From Vibrio sp. 99-70-13A1 (GTDB lineage: Bacteria; Pseudomonadota; Gammaproteobacteria; Enterobacterales; Vibrionaceae): a stretch of DNA of 64,000 bases. The DNA lies in the NCBI RefSeq assembly GCF_013114625.1, contig NZ_VTXD01000002.1, forward strand, positions 62,001 through 126,000, given 5' to 3'. This document shows positions 36,005 to 44,739 of this stretch, one piece after another. Each line of letters opens with the position of its first letter. The first letter of the stretch is position 1. The translations under genes and the position numbers were made by a program. Below the pieces are notes generated by a model. The model searched no databases. It saw only the letters and a program-made list of their open reading frames with translations, and had not been told where the DNA came from.

Positions 36005-37189
36005 ATGTTTCTTCAGCGGCCAACACCAAACAAAGATGAATCACTAGAAAGCTTCTTCATTCGAGTCGCTAATAAAAATGGCTATGAAGATGTGAACCGT
36101 TTTCTTATGGCCACGAAACGTTACCTTCAAGATATCGACTTCTCAGGGTTCCAGACCTTCCCTACTAACATCTGCAAGATGAACCCTGTGTCAGCCAAAA
36201 ACAGCTCTGGCTCTCGAACCGCGGCCTTGCACAAGCTTTCTCAAATGACCTATAATGAACCTGCTGACTTAACAAGCTTGGCCATCAATCGAACTCATTT
36301 AAAATACTCCCCTGCCACATGTGCGTTAATTCGTGGTTCAGAAGTTATCCCGCGTTCTTTACTTCGCAAAGAGTCAATACCATGTTGTCCACAGTGCCTA
36401 ACTGAACATGGTTATGCGTCGTATTTGTGGCACTTTGAAGGCTACGATTACTGCCATATTCATCATCTACCGCTCACTAGAACTTGCAACTGCGGTGCCG
36501 ATTATGACTATCGTGTACCGGGACTGAATGGATTATGTAAAGAGTGCGATGCTCCACTAAGCGGTAATGCTTACGAAGTAGATAAGGGGATTCCCTCAAG
36601 AGTATCGAACTGGCTTGCAGGTAACCAATGTGAAGGTCTTCCTGATTTACCAAAAAGTTACCGGTGGGGATTGATTCATTGGTGGAACAAAACGAACGAC
36701 GACATGTTCAGCCCTTCTTCATTTTTTGACTTCTACTCTAATTGGCCTCACACATTCCACTCCATGATTGAGAAAGAGATCGAATTCAATCTCGAACACG
36801 CCGTTGTTAGTCGACATGAGTTAAGGCTGAAAGATCTTCTTGGGCGGTTATTCTTCAGTTCCGTCAGACTTCCAGAGCGTAACCTTCGCTACAATATCAT
36901 CCTCAGTGAGCTTCTAAGCTACATTGACCAAAACCTATGGCTTAATGATGGGTTACTTGCAAACCTTAGAATGAATGCGCTAGAGGCGGCAATATTTATG
37001 AATTGTACCGTAGATGAAGTTGCCTCTATGGTTGGGCAACGAATTTTGATGCCAAACCGTAGAATCAAACCGAATACACCTATTGAAGTCACGGAACACC
37101 TGTTTCATCTAGGTGATATTTATTGCCTTTGGTTAGCCGAATTTCAAACTGATGAATTTAACCGCTCTTTCTATGTATCGAGGTGGTAA
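36005..37189 (+). CDS. tniQ: TniQ, target-selection protein of the I-F3 transposon
   Basis: A 394-residue protein starting MFLQRPTPNKDESLESFFIR. It has a TniQ-type zinc-binding segment (CCPQCLTEHGYASYLWHFEG, CHIHHLPLTRTCNCG, CKECDAP) at about residues 127–185, and ends FNRSFYVSRW like the Tn6677 protein as I recall it. TniQ dimers bind the Cas6 side of the I-F Cascade and link it to TnsC. I chose the ATG at 36005, which gives the family length; the frame is open ten codons upstream. It is intact. The stop codon overlaps the start of cas8/5. Confidence 0.93.
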   Translation: MFLQRPTPNKDESLESFFIRVANKNGYEDVNRFLMATKRYLQDIDFSGFQTFPTNICKMNPVSAKNSSGSRTAALHKLSQMTYNEPADLTSLAINRTHLKYSPATCALIRGSEVIPRSLLRKESIPCCPQCLTEHGYASYLWHFEGYDYCHIHHLPLTRTCNCGADYDYRVPGLNGLCKECDAPLSGNAYEVDKGIPSRVSNWLAGNQCEGLPDLPKSYRWGLIHWWNKTNDDMFSPSSFFDFYSNWPHTFHSMIEKEIEFNLEHAVVSRHELRLKDLLGRLFFSSVRLPERNLRYNIILSELLSYIDQNLWLNDGLLANLRMNALEAAIFMNCTVDEVASMVGQRILMPNRRIKPNTPIEVTEHLFHLGDIYCLWLAEFQTDEFNRSFYVSRW

Positions 37190-39112
37190 ATGAAGAGTCT
37201 GAAAGAGTTACTACAATCCAGACCCGATGATTTGAACGTAGAATTAAAGCGAGCATTCCGCCCTCTTACTCCACATATCAATATCGATGGAAAGGAGCTA
37301 GACGCTCTCACCATTTTGGTTAACTTAACAGATAAAACCGCCGACCAAAAAGACCTACTTGATAGGGTTAAATGCAAGCAAAAGCTTAGAGATGAAAAAT
37401 GGTGGGCTCGCTGTCTAAAAACGGTTGAGTATAGACAAAGCCACAACCTAAAATTTCCAGACATACGCTCTGAAGGTGTTATTCGCGCGACTCCTTTGGG
37501 GCTGCTACCTGAATTTTTACTCTCATCTTCCAAATTAGAATCACACAACTGGGCGTACAGCCATGATTCCAGCTATGTTAACAAAAGCGCTTTATTAACC
37601 AATGAATTTCGTTGGAATGGTGTGGTTTCATGCCTTGGTGATTTGCTTAAAGATGTAGAACACCCGTTGTGGCAAAAACTCAATAAGCTTGGCTGCTACT
37701 AAAAAACACGTAAGGCTATCGCTAAAAAATTGGTTCAGATTGCTCAAAAAACGATTAAGGTCAGTCTCGCTCCAAATTACTTAACTCAACTATCTTTGCC
37801 TGATAGCGACAACACTTATATTTCACTCTCGCCAGTAGCTTCTCAATCGATGCAAAGTCACTGCTATCAAGCGCTAGAAAATGAGTATCGCTATACAGCG
37901 TTAACCCGTTACAGCCGGGGTACTAACATGGGAGTCTTACCCATGACATGTGGTGGTGCTTTAAAGATGTTGAAAGCTGTCCCTAACTTTTCCCTTGCAC
38001 CTCATTATCAGATAAACATTGGAAAATCTTGGTTAACCTCAAGTCATATTCAATCGTTAAAACAGTACCAAACGCATACTCGATATTTAATGCCAGAAAA
38101 CAAGCGAATCGCTTACCGGAGAACAGTCGAAAACGAGATACACGAGATGGTTAAGGCTTGGTTGGCAACACAAGACAACACCATGGATGTGAATACTCTT
38201 GTTCAACATTTAAACGATGATCTATCCCGCTTCAAATCAGCTAAGTGTTTCGCATACGAGCCGAGCATTACTAAACTCCTGCTTGGGCTCATCAAGCGTG
38301 AACTAACCGAACCTACAACCGTTTCAACTAATATTTACCGCAGTGAAGAAAAGGATTCATTTTTCGCTATTCCAAATATAAGAGTTTGTGGAGCAAGCGC
38401 GTTGAGTTCACCTATCACGGTCGGTCTTCCATCACTCACTGCTTTCTTGGGGTTTACTCACGCGTTTGAACGTAACTTAAATGAGTCTTTTCCTACGCTC
38501 GCAATTGATTCGTATGCCATCTGTGTCCATCAACTACACGTTGAAAAACGCGGTTTAACAAAAGAATATGTACAAAAGGCAAACCACACCATATCGCCAC
38601 CCGCTACACACGATGACTGGCAGTGTGATTTGGTCTTTAGTTTGGTGATTAAGTTTGATCGTAGCTTGAACGTTGATGAAAATACTATTGTTCGAGCTCT
38701 GCCGAAACGGTTTGCCAGAGGTTCCGCTAAAATAGCCATTGCAGATTTCAAATACATCCGGTCATTTTCAACGTTAGAAAAGACGATTCAATCCTTTCCT
38801 CAGAAAACCGGCAAATGGCTATCGATGCATACTGAACCTATCAAAAACATGAGTGATATTTTATCGGAAGTTAAAGAGAACCGAAAATTAACCCCAAGCT
38901 GTGTTGGGTATCATTTTCTTGAAGAGCCGACCGACAAACCTAACTCTCTTCGAGGTTATAAACATGCTTTTTCTGAGTGCATCATTGGTCTGATTGAGCC
39001 AGTCACTTTTGATCAAAACACCGACATAAATACTATTTTGTGGCATCACAAGTGCTATCAAAACTACCTTTCTGTGCAGCCAAGGAGTACCTATCATGGA
39101 ACTACCGACTAA
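37190..39112 (+). pseudogene. cas8: cas8/cas5 fusion, broken by an in-frame TAA
   Basis: Two frames in the same phase (170 and 460 residues) are separated only by TAA at 37700–37702. Reading through gives 640 residues, the length of the I-F3 Cas8/Cas5 fusion. The sequence before and after (KLNKLGCY, then KTRKAIAKKL) matches the Tn6677 protein as I recall it, where a glutamine (CAA) stands at this place, so a CAA-to-TAA change is likely. The Cas8/5 subunit recognises the PAM and caps the Cascade 5' end. Without read-through the complex would not form. Confidence 0.92.
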
Positions 39113-40155
39113 CCTAGCCTATGAACGTTCTATTGATCCTTCTGATGTGTGCTTTCTAGTTGTGTGGCCAGATGGGCGAAAGACCCCCTTAACCTACACT
39201 TCTCGTACTGTACTAGGACAAATGGAAACCGCAGCCTTAGCTTATGAGCCGTCGGGGCGGACCAAAGAGAGTGCAACCGCTGAAAAACTGGCTCAAGGTA
39301 ACCCACATCAAGTCGATTTTTGTCATGCTCCTTTCGGTGCGAGCCACATTGAATGCTACTTTTCGGTCTCTTTTTCTTCTGAGCTACGCAAACCTTACAA
39401 GTGTAATTCGTCTACGGTTAAACGCACACTAATGCAGCTCATCAAAGTGTATGAAGAAAATATTGGTTGGAATGAATTGGTTTCTCGATATCTAGTCAAT
39501 ATGCAATGGTTCATGGCTGTGGAAAAATACTAAAAAAGCCTATTGCTGGGATGTAGAGTTAACCCCTTGGCCCTGGGCGGGAGCTGCTGTCACATTTCAA
39601 GACATAAGGGCTAACTACCAAGAAAGAAATGACTTTGAGAACCATAAAGATTGGGAAGCTATTGCTCAAATGACCAAAAATGCTTTTTCTCACTCTAATG
39701 GTTTGGCCATATTTGAAGTGAAAGCCACCTTGCGGTTACCGACTAATAGAGAGATTTTCCCGAGCCAAGCATTCACCGAAAATGAAAGTAACAACACTAA
39801 TAAATCTAAGAAACAAAGCAAGGGACGAATTTTTCAATGCACAACGGTTGACGGTGAACGGAGCCCAATATTGGGTATTTATAAAACTGGTGCCGCCATT
39901 GCGACCATAGACGACTGGTACCCCGATGCAACTGAGGCACTACGCGTCGGTCGGTTTGGGGTTCATAAAGAAGATGTCACTTGCTACCGTCACCCTTCTA
40001 CGCAAAAAGATTTCTTTTCTATACTTCAGCAAACAGAGTCTTATATTGAAGCACTCACGTCTTCAGATAAACCAAATCAAGAGACCATAAACGACCTGCA
40101 CTTTTTGGTCGCAAACATCATCAAGGGTGGAATGTTCCAACATAAGGGGGATTAA
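39096..40155 (+). pseudogene. cas7: cas7 (Csy3-type), frameshifted
   Basis: The first part (from 39096, LPTNLAYERSIDPSDVCF, overlapping cas8/5 by 17 bases) runs to about 39500 in one frame. The family sequence continues in the next frame as CNGSWLWKNTKKAYCWDVEL and on to GGMFQHKGD at 40155. The switch point lies at AATATGC (about 39498–39503); loss of one AT from a former AATATATGC would explain it. The repaired protein would have about 353 residues, normal for I-F3 Cas7, which forms the crRNA-binding backbone. Confidence 0.92.
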
Positions 40156-40157
40156 GT

Positions 40158-40757
40158 ATGAAGTGGTACTACAAAACTGTCACTTTTCTGCCAGCGCGTT
40201 GTAACAATGAATCATTAGCCGCTAAGTGCCTTCAGATTCTTCATGGCTTTAACTATGAGTATGAAACAAGAAATATTGGGGTTTCATTTCCTCTTTGGAG
40301 TGACGATACCATCGGAAATAAAATTTCTTTTGTGAGCACAAATAAAATCGAACTCGATTTGCTACTCAAACAGCACTACTTCACCCAAATGAAAGTTCTG
40401 CACTATTTTGATATATCAAATACAAAGGTTGTCCCTGACGGCTGCGAGTATGTTTCATTTAAGCGTTGCCAGTCGATAGACAAAGCAACACCTGCTGGAC
40501 AAGCTAGAAAAGCGAAAAGATTAAAAAAACGTGCGGAAGAAAGAGGTAAAGAGTTTGACTTATCCTCGTTCAAACAACACGAAGTTGTTGCACTCGATCA
40601 TTACCACTCGCTTGAGGAAGATAGTAAAAGTCGTGGCGGTAGTTTTCGACTCAATATAAGAATATTCAAAGAAGCTAGCTTAGACGGAGATGCACTATTT
40701 AGCAGTTATGGTCTTGCGAATACTGAAAACACATCTCAACCCATACCGATTATTTAA
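40158..40757 (+). CDS. cas6: Cas6 (Csy4-type) crRNA endonuclease
   Basis: A 199-residue protein starting MKWYYKTVTFLPARCNNESL and ending in a glycine-loop region, SSYGLANTENTSQPIPII. The Csy4-like arginine-rich helix (GQARKAKRLKKRAEERG, about residues 113–130) binds the repeat hairpin. It cuts the CRISPR transcript and stays on the 3' hairpin. It is intact and starts two bases after the cas7 stop. Confidence 0.92.
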   Translation: MKWYYKTVTFLPARCNNESLAAKCLQILHGFNYEYETRNIGVSFPLWSDDTIGNKISFVSTNKIELDLLLKQHYFTQMKVLHYFDISNTKVVPDGCEYVSFKRCQSIDKATPAGQARKAKRLKKRAEERGKEFDLSSFKQHEVVALDHYHSLEEDSKSRGGSFRLNIRIFKEASLDGDALFSSYGLANTENTSQPIPII

Positions 40758-40887
40758 CCCTTTTTTTACAGCAATGGCGTAACGTATTGAAATAGCTTGA
40801 TTTTTATCTAGCATCTAAAAATAGGGGCAAAATACCTTTTATGAATTAACTATCTGATAAAACTGTACTATTCTTTATTTAGCTACA

Positions 40888-40975
40888 GTGTACTGCCGAA
40901 TAGGTAGCTGATAAGTGGTATCAGAATTAGTAGTGATGAGTTGTCACGTGTACTGCCGAATAGGTAGCCTTCTAA
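40888..40975 (+). CRISPR. Typical CRISPR array: two repeats, one spacer
   Basis: Repeat 1 at 40888–40915 and repeat 2 at 40948–40975 share a 21-base core that includes ACTGCCGAATAGGTAGC; the last seven bases of repeat 2 differ, as in a terminal repeat. The core can form the CTGCC/GGTAG hairpin bound by Cas6. The single spacer is 32 bases (40916–40947), the I-F standard. I see no match to it in the window. The leader is the AT-rich stretch 40758–40887 after cas6. Confidence 0.9.
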
Positions 40976-41022
40976 CAAAGAATCAACACTGTAGTTTTAA
41001 TCACAAGCAGCCAAATGGCTGT

Positions 41023-41054
41023 TTGTATTACCCACAAAAGAGGACTATAATCCT
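41023..41054 (+). promoter_or_regulatory. Promoter with Xre operator for the atypical guide cassette
   Basis: -35 TTGTAT (41023–41028), 17-base spacer, -10 TATAAT (41046–41051). The -10 lies inside the near-palindrome AGGACTATAATCCT (41041–41054), whose arms AGGA/TCCT are symmetrical. The same arrangement recurs at 41399–41430. Transcription would begin at about 41058, within the first atypical repeat. Confidence 0.8.
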
Positions 41055-41142
41055 CATTACTACTGAAACAGTAGCTGATAATAAACGAACCACATTTATT
41101 CGAGTTCAAGATCAATATACTGCTGAATAAGTAGATATCTTA
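41055..41142 (+). CRISPR. Atypical repeat–spacer–repeat cassette aimed at guaC
   Basis: Diverged repeats at 41055–41082 (core TACTGAAACAGTAGCTGATA) and 41115–41142 (core TACTGCTGAATAAGTAG) keep the CTACT/AGTAG-type hairpin and enclose a 32-base spacer, 41083–41114. In frame the spacer codes [11 protein letters not shown]; guaC ends [11 protein letters not shown]. Against the guaC coding strand (protospacer 52956–52987) 23 of 32 bases match and all nine mismatches are codon third positions. This is the self-homing guide of the transposon. Confidence 0.93.
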
Positions 41143-41156
41143 GGGCGACGCTGATT

Positions 41157-41363
41157 TTAAGGTAATAGCTCTCTCACATCACACTCAAGCACTTGTGCTA
41201 GCTGATAGGCTTTTTCGAGTGTGATGTTCACTTCCCCTCTCTCGATTCTACCAACATAGCTTCGATCAATATCAGCTAACAGAGCCAACTTGTCTTGTGA
41301 AATAGATTTATCTCTACGCACACCACGTAGATTAGCACCAAACATCTTTGCTAAGTCTTTCAT
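41157..41363 (-). CDS. xre: Xre-family repressor of the I-F3 transposon
   Basis: A 68-residue protein consisting almost only of an HTH domain (ISQDKLALLADIDRSYVGRIERGEVNITLEKA, residues about 20–52). I-F3 elements often encode such an Xre that restrains the atypical guide. Two identical-pattern operators flank it, at 41041–41054 and 41417–41430, supporting direct control of both. It reads toward the atypical cassette; the second operator lies in its own upstream region, so it may also control itself. Confidence 0.85.
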   Translation of the reverse strand: MKDLAKMFGANLRGVRRDKSISQDKLALLADIDRSYVGRIERGEVNITLEKAYQLAQVLECDVRELLP

Positions 41364-41398
41364 TTTATTTAACTCTTAAAATGAAAGACTATCTACTC

Positions 41399-41430
41399 TT
41401 GATGCAAATATTACCACGGACTATAATCCG
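41399..41430 (+). promoter_or_regulatory. Promoter with Xre operator for the wHTH–helicase pair
   Basis: -35 TTGATG (41399–41404), 17-base spacer, -10 TATAAT (41422–41427) inside CGGACTATAATCCG (41417–41430). Compared with the first operator (AGGA...TCCT), the outermost bases differ on both arms in a compensating way, which supports a true dyad. It points toward the gene at 41458. Confidence 0.8.
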
Positions 41431-41457
41431 CATAAATTTCAAAAACGGCTAGAAATA

Positions 41458-42006
41458 ATGCGCAGACAGCAACGAATAAATAGCGATATTTATCAATCAA
41501 TTTCACGAACAGACGTAACTCAATTTACAGTCGTTGAAGTAAGAAATTCGATTCTAGAAATCTCTGACATGTACGGTAACAAAAACACGGCGAGACTATT
41601 CGTCGCTAGGCAAATTCAAGTACTAGAAAACGCTGGCTTTATAAAATCAGAGCTCATTGGTCACAAAAAGCATTATTCGAAAACAGAAAAGTTCGTTCTA
41701 TCCAATTTTAAGCTCATTCAAAAAAAGAAGCGAACTAAGACAACCCCCAGCAGTAAGGATAAGCAACAGAAGCCAATTTCAATTGATCTTGAGAATGAAA
41801 AAACAGGCATTGAAGCCGAGCTCGCTATCACATTGGCTGAGGTTGATGAGTACAAAATACTTATGATGCGGTCGAGAGAATTAAAAAAGTTACTAAAGCC
41901 ATCCTATTCTGTCACCACTCAAAAAGCAGCAGTGTTAATGGCGAAACTTAACGTATGGTCTAATGCAATAGAGCTAATAAAACACAGTAGGTCAGCTGCA
42001 TGCTAA
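41458..42006 (+). CDS. Winged-helix-like protein paired with the helicase
   Basis: A 182-residue protein. The N-terminal 70 residues read like a winged helix (TARLFVARQIQVLENAGFIK, then LIGHKKHYSKTEKFVLS), followed by a Lys-rich linker (IQKKKRTKTTP) and a helical, coiled-coil-like C-terminal half. It is encoded directly after an Xre-type promoter and overlaps the helicase start by seven bases, so the two are co-translated and probably work together. Family not recognised. It is intact, unlike several transposition genes. Confidence 0.7.
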   Translation: MRRQQRINSDIYQSISRTDVTQFTVVEVRNSILEISDMYGNKNTARLFVARQIQVLENAGFIKSELIGHKKHYSKTEKFVLSNFKLIQKKKRTKTTPSSKDKQQKPISIDLENEKTGIEAELAITLAEVDEYKILMMRSRELKKLLKPSYSVTTQKAAVLMAKLNVWSNAIELIKHSRSAAC

Positions 42007-43394
42007 GAGCGTGGCAACAGCAATGTATCGATTCAGCATTCGATGGTTTTACTAACCAGAAGCATCACTTTCTCGCTCAAGCGACACCTGGCGCGGGAAA
42101 AACCTTTATGGCAGCCAACTTAGCCAAAAGAATGTTCGATAATCAGATGATTGATTTTGTCATCTGTTTCTCGCCATCTAAAACTATATCTAAAAGTATT
42201 GCCGCGTGTTTTTCCGCCGAACTAAATTGCCCTTTTGATGGGAAACTCGGCACATTAGGTAGCTCCATTACTTATCAGTCACTTAGGTACCTTGGGGAAC
42301 ATTTTTGGGAAACACTTTCAAAATACCGTGTACTTTGTATTTTCGATGAAATACATCACTGTGCAGGAGATAATGAAACTAACACCAACTCCTGGGGGCG
42401 CCATATCCTTTGTGAGGTACAGAAAGCATCAACTTACACCCTCGCACTTACAGGGACGCCCTGGCGCTCAAATTTAACACCTGTCGCACTCTCGTCATAT
42501 ACAGATCCAGAGGGTGAGATTATTTGTGACTATCAATATTCATTAGCTCAAGCAGTCAAAGATGGTGTGTGCCGCAGGCCAACCATTGCTCTTGTGGACT
42601 GCGAACATTCAACAATTAAAGCTAACAATCATGTTGAATCATTTAATTCACTGTATAAGTTAGTTACTGATGGTGATATCAATTACTCAGCGATACTGCA
42701 CAATGACTCTGCGCTAATCCACATTTTAGAAACGGCAGTATCTCGCCTAAAACAAATCCGTACTGAATCTCCTTCTGCTGGAGGTTTAATTGTTGCGTCT
42801 TCAATCAGTCATGCGAAAAAAATTGCATCATTGCTTGAAACCACATTCAACCAAACAACTACGACCGTTACGTACAAAGAGGATGGTTCGCATGCTCGTA
42901 TTGAACACTTCAAATCGAGAAATACCGAATGGATTATTAGTGTAGGGATGGTAAGCGAAGGAACCGATATTCCAAGGCTTCAGGTATGCTGTCATCTTAG
43001 CAACATAAAAACTGAACTCTATTTCCGACAGATACTAGGCCGTATTTTACGCACTACTTCATCAAGGAACCAAGAGGCCTGGTTGTACACCTTTGCCGCC
43101 CCAAAACTGATTCAGTTTGCCGAAGAAATTGAACACGACATTCCTAACAGTTGCTTGTTTCTTAAAGAGGAATCAGAAACATTGGGCACGCATACAAATT
43201 TGAATGGTCTCAGTTCAGAGTCACCTGTCGCCGTTCAAACTGGCAATCAAATATCAATAAATTTCAGTGACGATACAAACGCTACCCCACCATTCAACAG
43301 TAACAGCACTCCGACCAACGAGGAACTATCGTTAAAAGACTTCAACCAGAGAGTCATTGAAGCCTTTCACTATGACCGCCAATCGAATGTGTAG
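42000..43394 (+). CDS. DEAD/DEAH-box (SF2) helicase
   Basis: A 464-residue SF2 helicase. Walker A is ATPGAGKTFMAA (residues about 28–39), the Walker B box reads FDEIHH at about 115, motif III-like ALTGTPWRSN at about 155, and the C-terminal RecA domain shows EGTDIPRLQVCCHL and YFRQILGRILRT (motif VI, about 345). A low-complexity tail of about 75 residues follows. It is translationally coupled to the winged-helix protein. Similar helicases occur in restriction-like and other defence systems; here promoter sharing with the guide suggests a role in the life of the transposon. Neither function is proven. Confidence 0.85.
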   Translation: MLRAWQQQCIDSAFDGFTNQKHHFLAQATPGAGKTFMAANLAKRMFDNQMIDFVICFSPSKTISKSIAACFSAELNCPFDGKLGTLGSSITYQSLRYLGEHFWETLSKYRVLCIFDEIHHCAGDNETNTNSWGRHILCEVQKASTYTLALTGTPWRSNLTPVALSSYTDPEGEIICDYQYSLAQAVKDGVCRRPTIALVDCEHSTIKANNHVESFNSLYKLVTDGDINYSAILHNDSALIHILETAVSRLKQIRTESPSAGGLIVASSISHAKKIASLLETTFNQTTTTVTYKEDGSHARIEHFKSRNTEWIISVGMVSEGTDIPRLQVCCHLSNIKTELYFRQILGRILRTTSSRNQEAWLYTFAAPKLIQFAEEIEHDIPNSCLFLKEESETLGTHTNLNGLSSESPVAVQTGNQISINFSDDTNATPPFNSNSTPTNEELSLKDFNQRVIEAFHYDRQSNV

Positions 43395-43709
43395 TCTCGA
43401 TAAAACGCTCACGGAAAGCGGCAAGATGGCGATTCTCTGACACGGTTATGCCCCTTTACGTTTTAGAATAACTATTCTGCAAGGCATTCACTTTGGGGTC
43501 TGACTTACTTTTTCTTATCGTAAAACCTCTAGCTATGAGGCCAAATTTGATAATCCACTACACCTCGCCAAAACGGGGGAGGGGTCAGAGTTTTTTGACT
43601 CTGACCCCAAGGCTTACATCGGTGACTGGACAAGTTTCCGTGCTAGAAGAAGGCGTCTCTTCCAACTCGATTGAAGCTCGAATAACTAACTCATAAAAGT
43701 TTGGTCGAT
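43395..43709. other. Gene-free region with REP-like hairpin
   Basis: About 315 bases after the helicase. It contains GGGGTCTGACTTAC (about 43495) and the hairpin GGGGTCAGAG-ttttttga-CTCTGACCCC (43581–43608), a pattern common for REP-type elements. A short stretch after it codes LTSVTGQVSVLEEGVSSNS and looks like a gene end. No gene is supported. Confidence 0.5.
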
Positions 43710-44561
43710 TCATAGCTTGGGGTAATGAAAACTTGCCATTTTCCCACTTAACAACCATAAACACTTCGCTGCTTCCATATCCTCCCCTACTGGTTTGAGT
43801 TGTACTTGTTTGCAATCAACAAAATATTTGCCAGTAATGTTTGCGACTTCATTGCTTTCAGAAAGGTAATTTGACGTTGCAGCGCCTTGCTCTGGTGTTT
43901 TGAACAATATAGGGAAGTGTTTAATCAAAAAAGACGCAATTGTAAGTACCCAGCCTTTGTCTTCTGCACCCAATGTCGTGCTCACTGCCCCTGGATGCAA
44001 TACGTTGCAAGTTACACCGTGCGGCTTTAATCGCTCAGCAAGCTCTTTGGTAAAAAGAATATTGGCTAGTTTAGAGTACGCATATCCTTTTAGGGGATCG
44101 AAGTTTTTAGTGGCTGGTAAGTCATCAAAATTAATTCCTTTCACACTGGCATAAATCATAGCGGAAACATTAATAATACGTGACCCTTCGTTCAGCAGCG
44201 GCAACAGCAAGCCGGTCAAATGGTTAACAGCAAATAATTCTTCATAACCATCCGCTGTTTCGCGGTAAACTGAGCTAGCTAAACCGGCATTATTTTGTAA
44301 TACGTCAATTTTGTCATCCCAACTCAAAATCTCTTCAGCAGCACGACGAACCGACGCCAAACAGGCAAAATCTGCTAAAACAAATCTATGATCATCGCGA
44401 CCAGAGGCTGCCTTGAGTGCTGCCAAGGTGTTTTCAATTTTTTGCTGGTTACGCGCCACAATAGTTATTCTCGCGCCTGACTTTGCCAACGATATGGCGG
44501 AAGCTTGCCCAATACCAGCGGTCGCACCAGTGATAACTACATGTTTTACTTGAAGTTTAAT
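43710..44561 (-). CDS. Short-chain dehydrogenase, probable ATT start
   Basis: An SDR of about 283 residues. The best ordinary start (TTG, 44489) would cut off the nucleotide-binding motif; upstream the frame codes KLQVKHVVITGATAGIGQAS, which restores the TGxxxGIG motif, and the codon at its head is ATT (44559–44561). YAYSKLAN is the YxxxK active site, NNAGL is present. Either a rare ATT start or a start-codon mutation. The family is the retinol-dehydrogenase-like SDRs. It is cargo of the transposon. Confidence 0.7.
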   Translation of the reverse strand: MKLQVKHVVITGATAGIGQASAISLAKSGARITIVARNQQKIENTLAALKAASGRDDHRFVLADFACLASVRRAAEEILSWDDKIDVLQNNAGLASSVYRETADGYEELFAVNHLTGLLLPLLNEGSRIINVSAMIYASVKGINFDDLPATKNFDPLKGYAYSKLANILFTKELAERLKPHGVTCNVLHPGAVSTTLGAEDKGWVLTIASFLIKHFPILFKTPEQGAATSNYLSESNEVANITGKYFVDCKQVQLKPVGEDMEAAKCLWLLSGKMASFHYPKL

Positions 44562-44739
44562 TTTTCACTTTCTCGTATTTTAAATCTAACTTTTCGAAAC
44601 CAACCTTTTGAATATATGGCCCGTCTCACCTCTATTGCTTAGTGAACTGCACTAAATATTGTGTAGCGAAGCGAAACAGCCAACTGGTTTTGTACCTTCG
44701 GTGTATGTGTCATGGGTAACACCAAAGAGAGCAACAGTA

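Noticed and set aside
39523..39527. Extra A in the A-run as the cas7 frameshift
   Set aside because: Reading the next frame from about 39501 already gives family sequence (CNGSWLWKNTKKAY), so the shift lies earlier, near 39500.
43581..43608. The GGGGTCAGAG hairpin as an attC integron site
   Set aside because: No integrase or cassette structure; it fits REP-type elements better.
43747..43760. AACAACCATAAAC as a transposon left-end TnsB site
   Set aside because: It is coding sequence inside the SDR gene (minus strand), without a TGT terminus, a second site or a TTTAA duplication.
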